Source: Ilyomonas limi (GTDB lineage: Bacteria > Bacteroidota > Bacteroidia > Chitinophagales > Chitinophagaceae). From it: a stretch of 64,000 bases of DNA. Within the stretch, counting starts at the first letter, position 1. Every line of letters begins with the position of its first letter. The notes beneath the pieces are model-generated. The model had not been told where the DNA came from and made no database searches. It saw only the letters and a program-made list of their open reading frames with translations. The DNA is taken from assembly GCF_005233845.1 (NCBI RefSeq), contig NZ_SZQL01000014.1, positions 1 to 64,000 on the forward strand. Reading direction: 5' to 3'. A program made the position numbers and the translations under genes. Below, one piece after another: positions 7,966 through 17,400 of this stretch.

Positions 7966-10040
7966 TATGCAAGGTTTGGCGCTTTTAAACTACTATCATA
8001 AGGTGGTACACCTTCGTCTATAGTACCTTTTTCGTGCTCATTGCCATTCAAATCTACATCCAGTAGCTTTTTCTCTTCGTAAGGACGCTTACCTATCAAT
8101 GCTTCTACATCGCTCTTAAACAATACTTCTTTTGTAAGCAATTCCTTGGCAAGTTTTTCCAACTGCTCTCTTTTTTCTATCAGCAGCGCTTTTGTCCTTT
8201 CGTAAGCTATATCAATCATTTTTCTCACTTCCTCATCAATCATTTTACCGGTTTCTTCGCTGAACGGTTTGGTAAATGTATTTTCTGCCTGTGGGTCGTA
8301 ATAACTGATATTGCCAATTTTATCATTCATACCATAAACGGTAATCATAGAATAGGCAGTTTTTGTAATCTGCTGCAAATCATTGGAGGCGCCGGTAGAT
8401 ATTTTTCCAAAGAAAATTTCCTCTGCTGCACGTCCGCCCAGCGTCATACAAATCTGATCGTTCAACTGGTCGGTATTATATAAATACTGCTCTTTGGGCG
8501 TATACTGCGCATAGCCCAAAGCGGCCGTGCCACGTGGTACAATGGTTACTTTCAGTAGTGGATAAGCATGCTCTAAGTACCAGCCGCAAATAGCATGGCC
8601 AGCTTCGTGGTAAGCAATAATTTCCTTTTCTTCGGGAGAAATGATTTTGTTCTTTTTCTCCAAACCACCAATCACACGGTCTATCGCGTCCTGAAAATCG
8701 CTCATATCCACCGCATCTTTACCCTTACGGGCAGCTATCAAAGCCGCTTCGTTACACACATTAGCAATATCAGCGCCGGCGAAGCCAGGTGTTTGCTCTG
8801 CCAGTTTATTAATATCCAGTGTTTGAGAAATTTTGATAGGTTTCAGATGCACTTTAAAAATCTGCTCTCTGCCTTTTACATCCGGGCGGTCAATAGAAAT
8901 TTGCCTGTCGAACCTGCCGGGGCGGAGCAAGGCGCTATCAAGTACATCGGGACGGTTAGTTGCTGCCAAGATGATAATACCGCTTTCGCCGCCAAAACCA
9001 TCCATTTCTACCAGCAACTGGTTCAACGTATTCTCACGCTCGTCGTTACTCATCATAGCGTTTCTTCCGCGGGCACGACCAATTGCATCTATTTCATCTA
9101 TAAAAATAACGCAAGGAGCTTTTTCGCGGGCTTGCTTAAACAGGTCTCTTACACGGCTGGCGCCTACACCTACAAACAACTCCACAAAATCGGAGCCACT
9201 CATGCTAAAGAAAGGCACTTGTGCTTCGCCGGCCATTGCTTTTGCCAGCAAGGTTTTACCCGTACCGGGAGGTCCAACCAATAGTGCACCTTTGGGTATT
9301 TTACCACCTAAAGCCGTGTATTTTTTAGGGTTTTTAAGGAAATCAACAATTTCCATTACTTCCACTTTGGCTTCATCCAGCCCGGCTACATCGGCAAACG
9401 TGATGTTTACTTTTGTGCCTTTTTCAAATAGCTGTGCTTTGGATTTACCGATATTGAAAATGCCGCCGGGACCGCCACCTGCTGGCCCACCAACTTTGCG
9501 CATCAGCAAAATCCATAAACCTGCAATAAGCAAGAAAGTAAACATGAAATTAGCCAATGGCCCAAACCATTGTATTTCATCATCCACCGGCTGCGGTACC
9601 TGCTCTACGTTAGGATGACTTTTATAAAAATCATTCATCGCATTGTTAAAGCTTTCCCAGTCGGTTACTTTAAATTCAAACAGCGGGTTAGCTGCTTTGG
9701 ATGCATCAGGAATTTGTCCGCTCCATTTACTTGCATAATAGGGCTTACGCAGGCTGTCTGGTTTTATAAACACCCTTACCTCATCTTTATTTCTTATGAG
9801 ATAAATTTGTTTTACATCACCCTGCAACAGCATATCCTGCTGAAACTCCTGCATGGTGATAGGCTTTAAGTCGGGGCCGTTTTCTTTTAGTAAGCTATAG
9901 CCGAGTATAATAGCAGCAATGATTGCATATAGCCAGTAGATATTTAAACGCGGTCCTTTTTTAAGATTCCGGTCATCCCCACCATTACCGTTCCTGTCAT
10001 ACAAATCGGGACGGTTATTTTTATCTTCTTGTTGTGCCAT
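7965..10040 (-). CDS. ftsH: ATP-dependent zinc metalloprotease FtsH
   Basis: FtsH is a membrane-anchored hexameric protease that degrades misfolded membrane proteins and regulatory proteins. The 691 residues show two transmembrane helices (about 33-50 and 160-181) bracketing a periplasmic domain, Walker A GPPGTGKT (256-263), Walker B VIFIDEIDAI (311-320), the second region of homology (ATNRPDVLDSALLRPGRFDR) and the zinc site HEAGH (478-482). The pore motif is FVG in SGSDFVELFVGVGASR. The acidic C-terminal tail (DVDLNGNEHEKG and onward) is variable among homologues. It lies 43 bases downstream of rsfS, a common Bacteroidota neighbour, and is coupled to the LUD gene. Confidence 0.97.
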   Translation of the reverse strand: MAQQEDKNNRPDLYDRNGNGGDDRNLKKGPRLNIYWLYAIIAAIILGYSLLKENGPDLKPITMQEFQQDMLLQGDVKQIYLIRNKDEVRVFIKPDSLRKPYYASKWSGQIPDASKAANPLFEFKVTDWESFNNAMNDFYKSHPNVEQVPQPVDDEIQWFGPLANFMFTFLLIAGLWILLMRKVGGPAGGGPGGIFNIGKSKAQLFEKGTKVNITFADVAGLDEAKVEVMEIVDFLKNPKKYTALGGKIPKGALLVGPPGTGKTLLAKAMAGEAQVPFFSMSGSDFVELFVGVGASRVRDLFKQAREKAPCVIFIDEIDAIGRARGRNAMMSNDERENTLNQLLVEMDGFGGESGIIILAATNRPDVLDSALLRPGRFDRQISIDRPDVKGREQIFKVHLKPIKISQTLDINKLAEQTPGFAGADIANVCNEAALIAARKGKDAVDMSDFQDAIDRVIGGLEKKNKIISPEEKEIIAYHEAGHAICGWYLEHAYPLLKVTIVPRGTAALGYAQYTPKEQYLYNTDQLNDQICMTLGGRAAEEIFFGKISTGASNDLQQITKTAYSMITVYGMNDKIGNISYYDPQAENTFTKPFSEETGKMIDEEVRKMIDIAYERTKALLIEKREQLEKLAKELLTKEVLFKSDVEALIGKRPYEEKKLLDVDLNGNEHEKGTIDEGVPPYDSSLKAPNLA

Positions 10041-10083
10041 GTTTTTGTTTCCGCAAAAAATTTATAATGATTGTATTGTACGT

Positions 10084-10488
10084 TTATTCTTCGTGGCCTT
10101 TTACTACTGCATCGCTCCACATGTCTTCGAGCTTGTAAAACTTACGGGTATCCGGCTGCATAATGTGGACTACAATATTTACATAATCAATAAGTACCCA
10201 TTGCAATGCCTGATAGCCTTCCTGCTTGTAAGGGTTTTCGCCACATTCTTTCTTTACCTGCTCCTCCACATAATCGCTGATGGCTTTTACCTGGGTACTG
10301 CTGGTGGCCTGGCAAATGATAAAAAAATCTGCCACTGCCTCAGGTATTTTGCGAAGGTCGAGCGAAATAATGTGCTCGCCCTTCTTTGCCTGGATGGCTT
10401 TAATAATGGTTTTATACAATCGGGAATTAGTAGTAAGCTTTACTGCTTTACGCTTTGGACGTGCATCTAAAACAGATAATGGTGCCAA
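10084..10488 (-). CDS. rsfS: Ribosomal silencing factor RsfS
   Basis: RsfS binds ribosomal protein uL14 and blocks joining of the two ribosomal subunits, lowering translation in poor conditions. The 134-residue protein has the whole domain: LYKTIIKAIQAKKGEHIISLDLRKI, ADFFIICQATSSTQVKAISDYVE, and the diagnostic GYQALQWVLIDYVNIVVHIM followed by RKFYKLEDMWSDA. Length is typical. It is the first gene of a leftward run with ftsH and lies divergent to birA, with the 113-base gap 10489-10601 between them. Confidence 0.95.
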   Translation of the reverse strand: MAPLSVLDARPKRKAVKLTTNSRLYKTIIKAIQAKKGEHIISLDLRKIPEAVADFFIICQATSSTQVKAISDYVEEQVKKECGENPYKQEGYQALQWVLIDYVNIVVHIMQPDTRKFYKLEDMWSDAVVKGHEE

Positions 10489-10601
10489 TAAAATATCTAA
10501 TTTTTAATTTTACAATTCTTAATATGCTCCGCTACAATTTTGCCTTCCTTTTAAGCAAGCGCGGGTAATATTAAGCTATCTTAGCAAAAATAAGTAATTC
10601 T

Positions 10602-11360
10602 TTGCCTTCTTCAATTTCTGCTTTAAGTATTGGTAATCCTTTCACAGAATTAGCCGAAGTGGACAGCACCAACAACTATGCCATGGCACAGGCACTGCAA
10701 GGCACTGCCAATCACGGTCATGCATGGTTTGCATGGCGGCAAACGGCCGGTAAAGGCAGCCGGGGTAAAAGCTGGAATGCTGCTGATGGACAAAATATCA
10801 TTTTATCTGTTTTATTGTCGCCATCTCCTTTAATATCAGCCTATTCGTTTTACCTGAGTGCAGCGGTCGCTTTGGCGGTGTACGATTTTTTTAAAAGTTT
10901 TGCCGGAGACGAAACAACCATTAAATGGCCAAACGACATTTATTGGCGTGACAGAAAGGCAGCAGGCATACTCGTAGAAAACAATATACGTGGCAATACC
11001 TGGCAGTGGGCAGTTGCCGGAATGGGCGTAAATATCAATCAAACAGCATTTAATCCTTCACTTTCTAATCCTGTTTCCTTAAAGCAAATAACCGGCAAAA
11101 CGTATGATGTTATTGCTATGGCAAAAATACTGTGCGGATGCCTCCAAATTCGCTACCAACAAATGCAGCAGAATAAAGAAAGCATTTTAGAAGATTATAA
11201 TGCGGCATTGTATAAAAAGGGCGAAATGGTGAAACTAAAAAAGAACAATGCGGTATTTAGTTGCACCATAAAAGGAGTGAATGCTTTTGGCCAGCTCGAA
11301 ATAGTGGATGCACCACTATCACAAGTTGAATTTGGAGAGGTGGAATGGGTAATTAAATAA
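10602..11360 (+). CDS. birA: Biotin-[acetyl-CoA-carboxylase] ligase, no repressor domain
   Basis: The enzyme makes biotinyl-AMP and attaches biotin to the carrier lysine of acetyl-CoA carboxylase. The 252-residue protein begins directly with the catalytic domain (LAEVDSTNNYAMAQAL). It contains the biotinyl-AMP loop as RQTAGKGSRGKSW, the KWPNDIYW motif, GILVEN and GMGVNIN, plus the C-terminal SH3-like part. There is no N-terminal helix-turn-helix, so it should not act as a repressor in the way E. coli BirA does. Its last 8 bases overlap the end of the converging gene at 11353. Confidence 0.93.
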   Translation: MPSSISALSIGNPFTELAEVDSTNNYAMAQALQGTANHGHAWFAWRQTAGKGSRGKSWNAADGQNIILSVLLSPSPLISAYSFYLSAAVALAVYDFFKSFAGDETTIKWPNDIYWRDRKAAGILVENNIRGNTWQWAVAGMGVNINQTAFNPSLSNPVSLKQITGKTYDVIAMAKILCGCLQIRYQQMQQNKESILEDYNAALYKKGEMVKLKKNNAVFSCTIKGVNAFGQLEIVDAPLSQVEFGEVEWVIK

Positions 11361-11670
11361 ACTGAATGTTTTCCAAAATACTCAGATCCTCTTCTTTACT
11401 TCGTGCCTCTGCTTCAAAGCGATTGTTGTAATATCCGGTGTGTGCGGTTTCTAACAGGTACAACAAAATAAACCGTATAAAGCCGTATTTTTTATACTGG
11501 TACACATGCGCTACTTCGTGCCTTGTCCAGGAGCGGTTTTGCAGAAATGCATCTTTACTAATGCCCCATAAATGAATAACATTGTTGAAAACAATAGCGG
11601 CCTGTGTCCCCTTCAACTGCCGCGCCGCTACTCGCGCCCGCCAACTGTTTTCTTTGATGGTAATATTCAT
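11353..11670 (-). CDS. HExxH-type small protein, DUF4157-like
   Basis: About 105 residues if it starts at the ATG at 11670 (MNITIKENSWRARVAA). A longer form could start at 11721, but that would run into the promoter space of the divergent gene at 11741. The core RHEVAHVYQYKKYGFIRFILLY, then NNRFEAEARSKE, resembles the zinc-site region of DUF4157 proteins, where HExxH is followed by an FExEA helix. The motif here is HEVAH. It may be a small metallopeptidase-like protein. The substrate is unknown. It overlaps birA tail to tail by 8 bases. Confidence 0.65.
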   Translation of the reverse strand: MNITIKENSWRARVAARQLKGTQAAIVFNNVIHLWGISKDAFLQNRSWTRHEVAHVYQYKKYGFIRFILLYLLETAHTGYYNNRFEAEARSKEEDLSILENIQFI

Positions 11671-11740
11671 AATCAATATACAATTGCAATATAATAATAG
11701 CCGGCGAGCATATTTTTGCATTTACTTATAAAAGTGCTGT

Positions 11741-13078
11741 ATGCAAAAGTTGCTTATCCTTGTTGCCTTAATGAACTGCATAGCTGTTTGTGCCCAAAAA
11801 AAGCCGGAAGCTTTTAATGCGGCTAACCGCCTCAAAAATTTGTCCGATTCTGCATTGTTAGATTTGGTACAAAAACAAACCTTCCACTATTTCTGGGATT
11901 TTGCCCATCCGGTAAGCGGCCTGGCGCGTGAACGAAGTAATGTAGCATATGACTATGGCAATGAAGTGGTAACAACTGGTGGCAGCGGCTTTGGAATTAT
12001 GTCTATTATTGTAGCAGTTAATCGCCATTGGATTGACCGCGACACAGCCGTAAAGCACCTGCTGAAAACGGTGAAGTTTTTGGCAAAAGCTAATGCCTAT
12101 CATGGTGTTTTCCCGCATTGGTTGGATGGTGCTACCGGCAAAACCATTCCGTTTGGCAGAAAAGATGATGGCGGCGACCTTGTAGAGACTTCTTTCCTCT
12201 TTGAAGGCTTGCTGTGCGCCCGGCAATATTTCGATGCCAATAATCCGCAGGAAGCCGAATTGCGTAGCCGCATTACCTGGCTTTGGAACGAAGTGGAATG
12301 GAACTGGCACACCCGTGGCGGACTGGACTTGTTATACTGGCACTGGAGCCCCAACAATGGCTGGGCTATGAATTTTGAGTTGCGTGGCTACAACGAAACA
12401 CTTATTACTTATATTTTGGCTGCCTCTTCGCCTACGTATGGTATTGACAGAAAAGTATATTCCAACTGCTGGGCACAAAGCAATCATTTTATCAATGGCA
12501 AGAAATATTATGGCATCACGCTGCCACTCGGATTTGATTATGGCGGTCCGTTGTTTTTTGAACATTACACCTATCTGGGCTTAGACCCGCATGGGCTTAA
12601 AGACCAATATGCCGATTACTGGCAGCAAACCACTGCACACACACATATCAATTACAAGTATTGCGTAGAAAATCCCAAACATTTTAAGGGCTATGGCGAA
12701 AACTGCTGGGGCTTAACCGCAAGCGATACTTACGATGGCTACAATGCACATTCGCCTACCAACGACTTTGGCACTATCTCACCAACAGCAGCACTGTCTT
12801 CTTTTCCTTATTCACCCGAATATTCAATGGCTGCTTTGAAGCATTTTTATTACGATTTGGGCGATAAGATCTGGGGCGAATATGGCTTTGTGGATGCATT
12901 TAATGAAACGAAAGACTGGTATGCAAAATCTTACCTTGCCATTGACCAGGGGCCACAAATTGTAATGATAGAAAATTACCGCACCGGCTTACTGTGGAAA
13001 TTGTTTATGAACATTCCGGAAATACAAATGGGCTTGCAGAAATTGGGTTTCGAAAGTCCGTATTTAAATGGCAGGTAA
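11741..13078 (+). CDS. GH144-like endo-beta-1,2-glucanase (glucoamylase-fold family)
   Basis: A 445-residue exported protein with signal peptide MQKLLILVALMNCIAVCAQ. The body is an (alpha/alpha)6-barrel with the family blocks KQTFHYFWDFAHPVSGLARE (about 45-64), TTGGSGFGIMSIIVAVNR (78-95), DDGGDLVETSFLFEGLLCAR (142-161), then NFELRGYNETLITYIL and GPLFFEHYTYLGLDP. The Chitinophaga pinensis enzyme that founded GH144 acts on linear beta-1,2-glucan and has this architecture, so that activity is the best guess. Asp146 and Glu149 lie where the proposed catalytic acids of that enzyme cluster, a placement from memory. An SGNH hydrolase follows after 214 bases. Confidence 0.8.
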   Translation: MQKLLILVALMNCIAVCAQKKPEAFNAANRLKNLSDSALLDLVQKQTFHYFWDFAHPVSGLARERSNVAYDYGNEVVTTGGSGFGIMSIIVAVNRHWIDRDTAVKHLLKTVKFLAKANAYHGVFPHWLDGATGKTIPFGRKDDGGDLVETSFLFEGLLCARQYFDANNPQEAELRSRITWLWNEVEWNWHTRGGLDLLYWHWSPNNGWAMNFELRGYNETLITYILAASSPTYGIDRKVYSNCWAQSNHFINGKKYYGITLPLGFDYGGPLFFEHYTYLGLDPHGLKDQYADYWQQTTAHTHINYKYCVENPKHFKGYGENCWGLTASDTYDGYNAHSPTNDFGTISPTAALSSFPYSPEYSMAALKHFYYDLGDKIWGEYGFVDAFNETKDWYAKSYLAIDQGPQIVMIENYRTGLLWKLFMNIPEIQMGLQKLGFESPYLNGR

Positions 13079-13198
13079 TAATTTTTTTAGTTATAGATAA
13101 ACTGTATAATTGGGTAGTTTTCTTCTAATGCGGAGAGGTAAGGAGCGGAGATGACGCAGCATAATATCTTTCTGCAGAATTGCAATTAACCCTTGTTC

Positions 13199-13215
13199 CC
13201 TGCCTGACAGGCAGG
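13199..13215. repeat. REP-like palindrome
   Basis: CCTGCCTG, a single A, then CAGGCAGG form a perfect inverted repeat with 8-base arms. A similar CTGCCTG/CAGACAG palindrome lies at 44450-44468. Short palindromes of this kind are common between genes in Bacteroidota. It lies between the glucanase and SGNH genes and is not followed by a T-run. Confidence 0.5.
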
Positions 13216-13292
13216 CTGTTGGTGGCGAAAATTATCTGTTAGTTGATCGAAACTATAACTTTACAATTGCAGTTATTAAAAACAAGTAATTC

Positions 13293-13949
13293 ATGAAACA
13301 CCTTTTTCTCTTTCTCCTAACTTTAGTAGCCTTTCCCTTTTCGTACGCACAGCAGGCACCTTTTCAGGATGAAATTAATCAATTCAAACAGCAGGATGAG
13401 CAGCATTTTCCGCCAAAGAACGCCATTTTATTTGTAGGCAGTTCTTCTTTTCGTATGTGGAATGATGTGCAAAGTTACTTTCCCGGTTATACCATTATCA
13501 ACCGCGGCTTTGGCGGCAGCACGCTGCCGGATGTAATTCGGTATGCACCGGATATTATTTTTCCTTATCACCCCAAACAAATTGTCATTTATTGTGGCGA
13601 CAACGACCTGGCTTCTTCCGATACGGTAACTGCCAAAACGGTATTTGAGCGGTTTAAAACATTATTTACAATGATTCGTCAAAAGCAGCCCAATGTTTCC
13701 GTTGTTTTTGTGGCTATAAAGCCCAGTCCCAGCCGCGAGCAACTAATGCCAAAGATGAAACAAGCCAATATTTTAATACAGCAATTTCTTAAAACAAAGC
13801 CGCATACCGCCTTTGCAGATGTATTTACGCCCATGCTGAATGACGCCGGCAAACCAAGAAAAGAATTGTTTAGAGAGGATATGCTGCACATGAAACCGGC
13901 TGGCTATGCCATCTGGCAAAAAGCATTGCAGCCGTATTTACTGAAGTAG
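13293..13949 (+). CDS. Exported SGNH/GDSL hydrolase
   Basis: A 218-residue protein with signal peptide MKHLFLFLLTLVAFPFSYAQ. The SGNH blocks are clear: the nucleophile Ser in LFVGSSSFRMW, Gly in NRGFGGSTLPD, Asn in YCGDNDLASSD, and the Asp-His pair in DMLHMKPAGYAIW. Family members are esterases or lipases acting on acylated sugars or lipids. Export to the periplasm or surface fits de-acylation of an imported glycan, but the substrate is unknown. It might work with the upstream glucanase, which is inference from adjacency only. Confidence 0.88.
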   Translation: MKHLFLFLLTLVAFPFSYAQQAPFQDEINQFKQQDEQHFPPKNAILFVGSSSFRMWNDVQSYFPGYTIINRGFGGSTLPDVIRYAPDIIFPYHPKQIVIYCGDNDLASSDTVTAKTVFERFKTLFTMIRQKQPNVSVVFVAIKPSPSREQLMPKMKQANILIQQFLKTKPHTAFADVFTPMLNDAGKPRKELFREDMLHMKPAGYAIWQKALQPYLLK

Positions 13950-14054
13950 AACGTTGAATAAAACTGGCATATATACAAGCCTGCTTTGAGTTGCAGGTGA
14001 GCAATTCTACTTGCAACTCACTCATCCACAATTGACAACTCACCATTCACAAAC

Positions 14055-14705
14055 TTATTTCTGCAACAGCTTAAAGGCATGTCCGGCCCAATCGTTCTTT
14101 GTAAAGCCAGGAATGCACCATAAAATGCAAAGTGGCTCAATGGCACGGGCTGCTTCTGCTTTACCCATATCGGCAGTTTCCCAGCCAAAAGCATCTAAAA
14201 TGTTGGTGACGGTGGCTTTGGCTTCATCATTATTGCCGGCAATAAACATAGTAGGTTTGGTACCTCCAAAATCGGGCTTGTACATTAATAGACTTCCCAC
14301 ACTGCTAAACGCTTTTACAAACCTTGCCTCCGGTGCCAGTTGCTGGAGTTTTTCCATCAAAGAAAAATTGATGTCGGTAAAAAATTTCAGCACGCCATTT
14401 ACCGGTGCCTCTTTTGCAATTGGGTTAGTTACGTCAATTACTACTTTGTTACTGACGTTTTCCAAACCGGATTCGTTTATGGCTTCTTCGGCTACATTGC
14501 CACCAACTGCCAGTACCAGTATGTCGCCAAAGGCGGCTGTTTCTGTAAAAGTACCGGTCTTAATGTTGGAATTCTCTTTTGCAAATTGTACTACTTCGGG
14601 CTTGGAGGTGTTTCTGGTGCCGAGCATTACCTCGTAGCCTTCTTGTGCAAATGCTTTTGCCAGTGTTTGTCCAACAATGGCAGAGCCAATGATTCCTGTT
14701 TTCAT
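14055..14705 (-). CDS. NADPH-dependent F420 reductase-like oxidoreductase
   Basis: A 216-residue Rossmann protein. The nucleotide-binding loop is MKTGIIGSAIVGQTLAKAFA, and MLGTRNTSK fits NADPH preference. It continues with GDILVLAVGGN and VIDVTNPI, the signature of the NADP-oxidoreductase F420-dependent family. Bacteroidota lack coenzyme F420, so the name reflects homology only. Members in these bacteria act on other substrates that are mostly unknown. It is transcribed away from ruvB, with a 363-base gap upstream. Confidence 0.85.
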   Translation of the reverse strand: MKTGIIGSAIVGQTLAKAFAQEGYEVMLGTRNTSKPEVVQFAKENSNIKTGTFTETAAFGDILVLAVGGNVAEEAINESGLENVSNKVVIDVTNPIAKEAPVNGVLKFFTDINFSLMEKLQQLAPEARFVKAFSSVGSLLMYKPDFGGTKPTMFIAGNNDEAKATVTNILDAFGWETADMGKAEAARAIEPLCILWCIPGFTKNDWAGHAFKLLQK

Positions 14706-15068
14706 AATATTGGTTTTATAAATGAAGAATACTTGTAGATACAGATGAGCCTGAGTTTATTATCAACAGCAAATTATTTACTAGACAAATCGCAGTAATT
14801 TATTTGTACATCGGTAATTCGTAAATTTAGTAATCGGAGCCATTATTCCGCAAGCCTGTGGCGTCTTTAGCGCCATGCGGCGCTTAGAATGTGCAATTAT
14901 TTACAAATTACGGGCGCTTTCCCGGTAAATAAAGACAAGTAGCACTGAATCTATGAACTGTAATAAGCTAAAGATACATCTATGTGCATACTTACAATCA
15001 TTTCATAAAATAGTATTTATGTACTGCTTTTGCTAATACATTTAGTAACTTTACACATAGCAAAAATT
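14706..15068. promoter_or_regulatory. Divergent promoter region between oxidoreductase and ruvB
   Basis: No gene is seen. The stretch is AT-rich and must carry promoters for both flanking genes. A small hairpin (TGGCG, loop TCTTTAG, CGCCA) lies at 14868-14884. Just upstream of ruvB, TAACTTTA resembles a Bacteroidota -7 box. Confidence 0.35.
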
Positions 15069-16109
15069 ATGGCAAATCCTAATTTACAAACGGATAAAAA
15101 CGTACTCACTCCGGCAGAAAAGGAGTTTGAAAATACGATACGTCCAACCGAGATTAACGACTTTAGCGGGCAGCCTGCTTTGATAGAAAATCTGCGGATT
15201 TTTATAAAAGCAGCCAAAATCCGCGGCGAGGCACTGGACCATGTTTTATTTCATGGACCTCCGGGATTGGGCAAAACCACGCTTAGCCGTATTGTGGCGA
15301 ATGAGTTAGGTGTAAATATCAGGGAAACATCGGGGCCGGTAATAGAAAAGCCGGGTGATTTAGCCGGGTTACTTACAAACCTGGAGAAAAATGATGTGTT
15401 ATTTATTGATGAAATACACCGCCTCAGTACCGTAGTAGAAGAGTATTTGTATGCCGCAATGGAAGATTATAAGATTGATATCATGATTGATAGTGGACCC
15501 AACGCGCGTAGCATTCAGCTTACCTTGCAGCCGTTTACGCTCATTGGTGCTACTACCCGCAGCGGCTTGCTTACGGCGCCTTTACTATCACGTTTTGGCA
15601 TCAAATCGAGACTGCAATATTATAATGCAGAAACCTTGCAAAAGATTGTAATAAGAAGTGCCGGCATCTTGCAGACAAATATTACGGCTGAAGCAGCTAT
15701 GGAAATAGCTGGCCGCAGTCGTGGCACACCACGTATCGCTAATGGTTTGCTGCGCCGTGTTCGCGATTTTGCACAGGTACTCAACGATGGACAAATAGAT
15801 ATAGGTATTACCCAACATGCTTTACGTGCCTTGAATGTAGATGAATATGGGCTGGATGAAATGGACAACCGCATATTAAGCACCATTATAGAAAAATTCA
15901 AAGGAGGCCCGGTAGGTATTACCACCATTGCCACCGCAGTAGGCGAGGAGCCCGGTACGCTGGAAGAGGTGTATGAGCCTTTTTTAATACAGGAAGGATT
16001 TATACAACGCACCCCACGCGGCAGAGAAGTAACATACAAAGCATATGAGCACCTAAAGAAAGACGGCTATAAAGGCGGCAGCCAGCAAAATATGCTGTTT
16101 GGCGCTTAA
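15069..16109 (+). CDS. ruvB: Holliday junction branch migration helicase RuvB
   Basis: RuvB is the hexameric motor that, with RuvA, drives branch migration of Holliday junctions. The chosen ATG at 15069 gives 346 residues beginning [13 protein letters not shown]. An upstream in-frame ATG at 15030 would add 13 residues unlike any RuvB. Motifs include [18 protein letters not shown], Walker [13 protein letters not shown], Walker [29 protein letters not shown] (sensor and arginine finger) and the C-terminal winged helix with [26 protein letters not shown]. ruvA and ruvC are not in the window. Confidence 0.97.
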   Translation: MANPNLQTDKNVLTPAEKEFENTIRPTEINDFSGQPALIENLRIFIKAAKIRGEALDHVLFHGPPGLGKTTLSRIVANELGVNIRETSGPVIEKPGDLAGLLTNLEKNDVLFIDEIHRLSTVVEEYLYAAMEDYKIDIMIDSGPNARSIQLTLQPFTLIGATTRSGLLTAPLLSRFGIKSRLQYYNAETLQKIVIRSAGILQTNITAEAAMEIAGRSRGTPRIANGLLRRVRDFAQVLNDGQIDIGITQHALRALNVDEYGLDEMDNRILSTIIEKFKGGPVGITTIATAVGEEPGTLEEVYEPFLIQEGFIQRTPRGREVTYKAYEHLKKDGYKGGSQQNMLFGA

Positions 16110-16141
16110 ACGTGTTAATGGCAGGTAGGGATTATAAAAAT

Positions 16142-16162
16142 GCAGCAGGATTGTCCTGCTGC
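16142..16162. terminator. Hairpin downstream of ruvB
   Basis: GCAGCAGGA and TCCTGCTGC form a perfect 9-base-pair stem with a 3-base loop, 33 bases after the ruvB stop. There is no following T-run, so it may be a weak terminator or a transcript-stabilising hairpin. Confidence 0.45.
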
Positions 16163-16678
16163 AAATGGCAAATAGATAAAGCTATCAGATAGAGATGATC
16201 AATAAATAATCGAAAGAATTTACTGATAAAATAATTTTAGTCTTTGTATATTGGAATCAGATTCAGGAGGTTTTGGCAAATTTACGGGTCATAGTCAGTT
16301 TGGCTGCGGCCCCATAGTGTTGCTCTCTATTTCTCCTCTTATTAGTCCGGTTGCGGCCCTTTTTGAATTAGTTTAGTTACGGCCCCCAACGTCGTGCGAT
16401 TGTACCTGGGATACAAAGGAATTGTGAAAAAAACCTGTACAAATGTAAAGGGAAAATTTTTGCATTTTATTAAAGATTGTTTAAAGAACCTTAAAATAAA
16501 ATAAAGAAAAAGTTAATGCAACCCCCTTCTTGAAGCCTTAGATGTTATAAATCAAATGATTAGAAAGAATAATTTATTTGGGTTTTATTTACAGCTATCA
16601 AAGCTATTTTGAAGAGAATAAAGTAAACTTTGAGTGGGATTAAAAACGCATATCCAAACAATACCGCTTATCACTATA
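16163..16678. other. Long gene-free stretch between ruvB and mtgA
   Basis: About 515 bases without a convincing gene on either strand. The middle carries three related GCGGCCC blocks (see the repeat at 16292). The part from 16430 to 16678 is very AT-rich and featureless. No protein remnant is recognised. Confidence 0.5.
16292..16387. repeat. Three related TAGT...CGGCCC direct repeats
   Basis: Copies lie at 16292-16313, 16341-16359 and 16367-16385. The last two align end to end as ATTAGT CCGGTTGCGGCCC and ATTAGT TTAGTTACGGCCC. The first has TTGGCTGCGGCCCC after TAGTCAG. These short, spaced, GC-rich copies stand out from the AT-rich surroundings. They resemble a multi-site end of a transposon or a protein-binding array, but no partner end or transposase was found. 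Confidence 0.5.
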
Positions 16679-17395
16679 TTAATACGTTAGTGATTTAATA
16701 TCTTCATCGTCCTCAATATTATTCATCTGGCGCAGTATCCAGTTACTTTTCCAGCTTACAAAGCGGCTTATCGGCTTTACAGTATAAATCTTTGGATTAG
16801 GCAGGCAGGCAATAATCATAGCTGCTTCCTTGCGGGTAAGCGATTCGGCATGTTTACCAAAGTAAGCCTCCGCTGCTGCTTCGGCGCCATAAATGCCTTT
16901 GCCCATTTCTATTACATTCAGGTACACTTCCAGTATGCGCTGCTTGCCCCATATCCATTCTATCATTTTGGTGAAATAAAACTCGGGTACTTTGCGTACA
17001 TAGCGCATAAAGCCTTCGCCCTGCCACAAAAAAACATTCTTGGCAACTTGCTGGCTGATAGTACTGGCTGCGCCGCCGCGTATGCGCCCTTTCTTTTTAG
17101 GATTGCTGTTTAAGCTTTTTTCTAAAGCTTTCCAGTCAAAGCCATTGTGGTTAGGGAAAAGCTGGTCTTCGCTTGCCATAGCTGCCAGCCGCAGGTTAGG
17201 CGAAATGTCTTCCTTACTTACATAATCGCGCTTTAACCCATCACCCTCTATCAGCGAGCTTAGCTGTGTAATGGTAACAGGTGGCATTATCCATTTGCAA
17301 ATAATAATGTATAAAAAAGAAGAAATAAAGCAGAACAGAAAAATACGCTTGATCCAGCGCCAGATAAAAGCGCCTGCCGAAGTAGCCATTTGCAA
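16679..17395 (-). CDS. mtgA: Monofunctional peptidoglycan transglycosylase
   Basis: A GT51 enzyme that polymerises lipid II into glycan strands on the outer face of the inner membrane. The 238-residue protein has one N-terminal membrane helix (about 15-37, FLFCFISSFLYIIICKW). The catalytic block MAASEDQLFPNHNGFDW carries the first catalytic Glu. GGAASTISQQVAKNVFLW, then KMIEWIWGKQRILEVYLNVIEMGKGIYGAEAAAEAYF, includes the second Glu motif. No transpeptidase domain follows, so it is the monofunctional form. It lies 5 bases after the LysE-type gene. Confidence 0.94.
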   Translation of the reverse strand: MQMATSAGAFIWRWIKRIFLFCFISSFLYIIICKWIMPPVTITQLSSLIEGDGLKRDYVSKEDISPNLRLAAMASEDQLFPNHNGFDWKALEKSLNSNPKKKGRIRGGAASTISQQVAKNVFLWQGEGFMRYVRKVPEFYFTKMIEWIWGKQRILEVYLNVIEMGKGIYGAEAAAEAYFGKHAESLTRKEAAMIIACLPNPKIYTVKPISRFVSWKSNWILRQMNNIEDDEDIKSLTY

Positions 17396-17400
17396 AAAAA

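Noticed and set aside
8595-9618. Long plus-strand open frames (229 and 261 codons) opposite ftsH
   Set aside because: They lie entirely antisense to the well-supported ftsH coding sequence and read like shadow frames with no domain resemblance.
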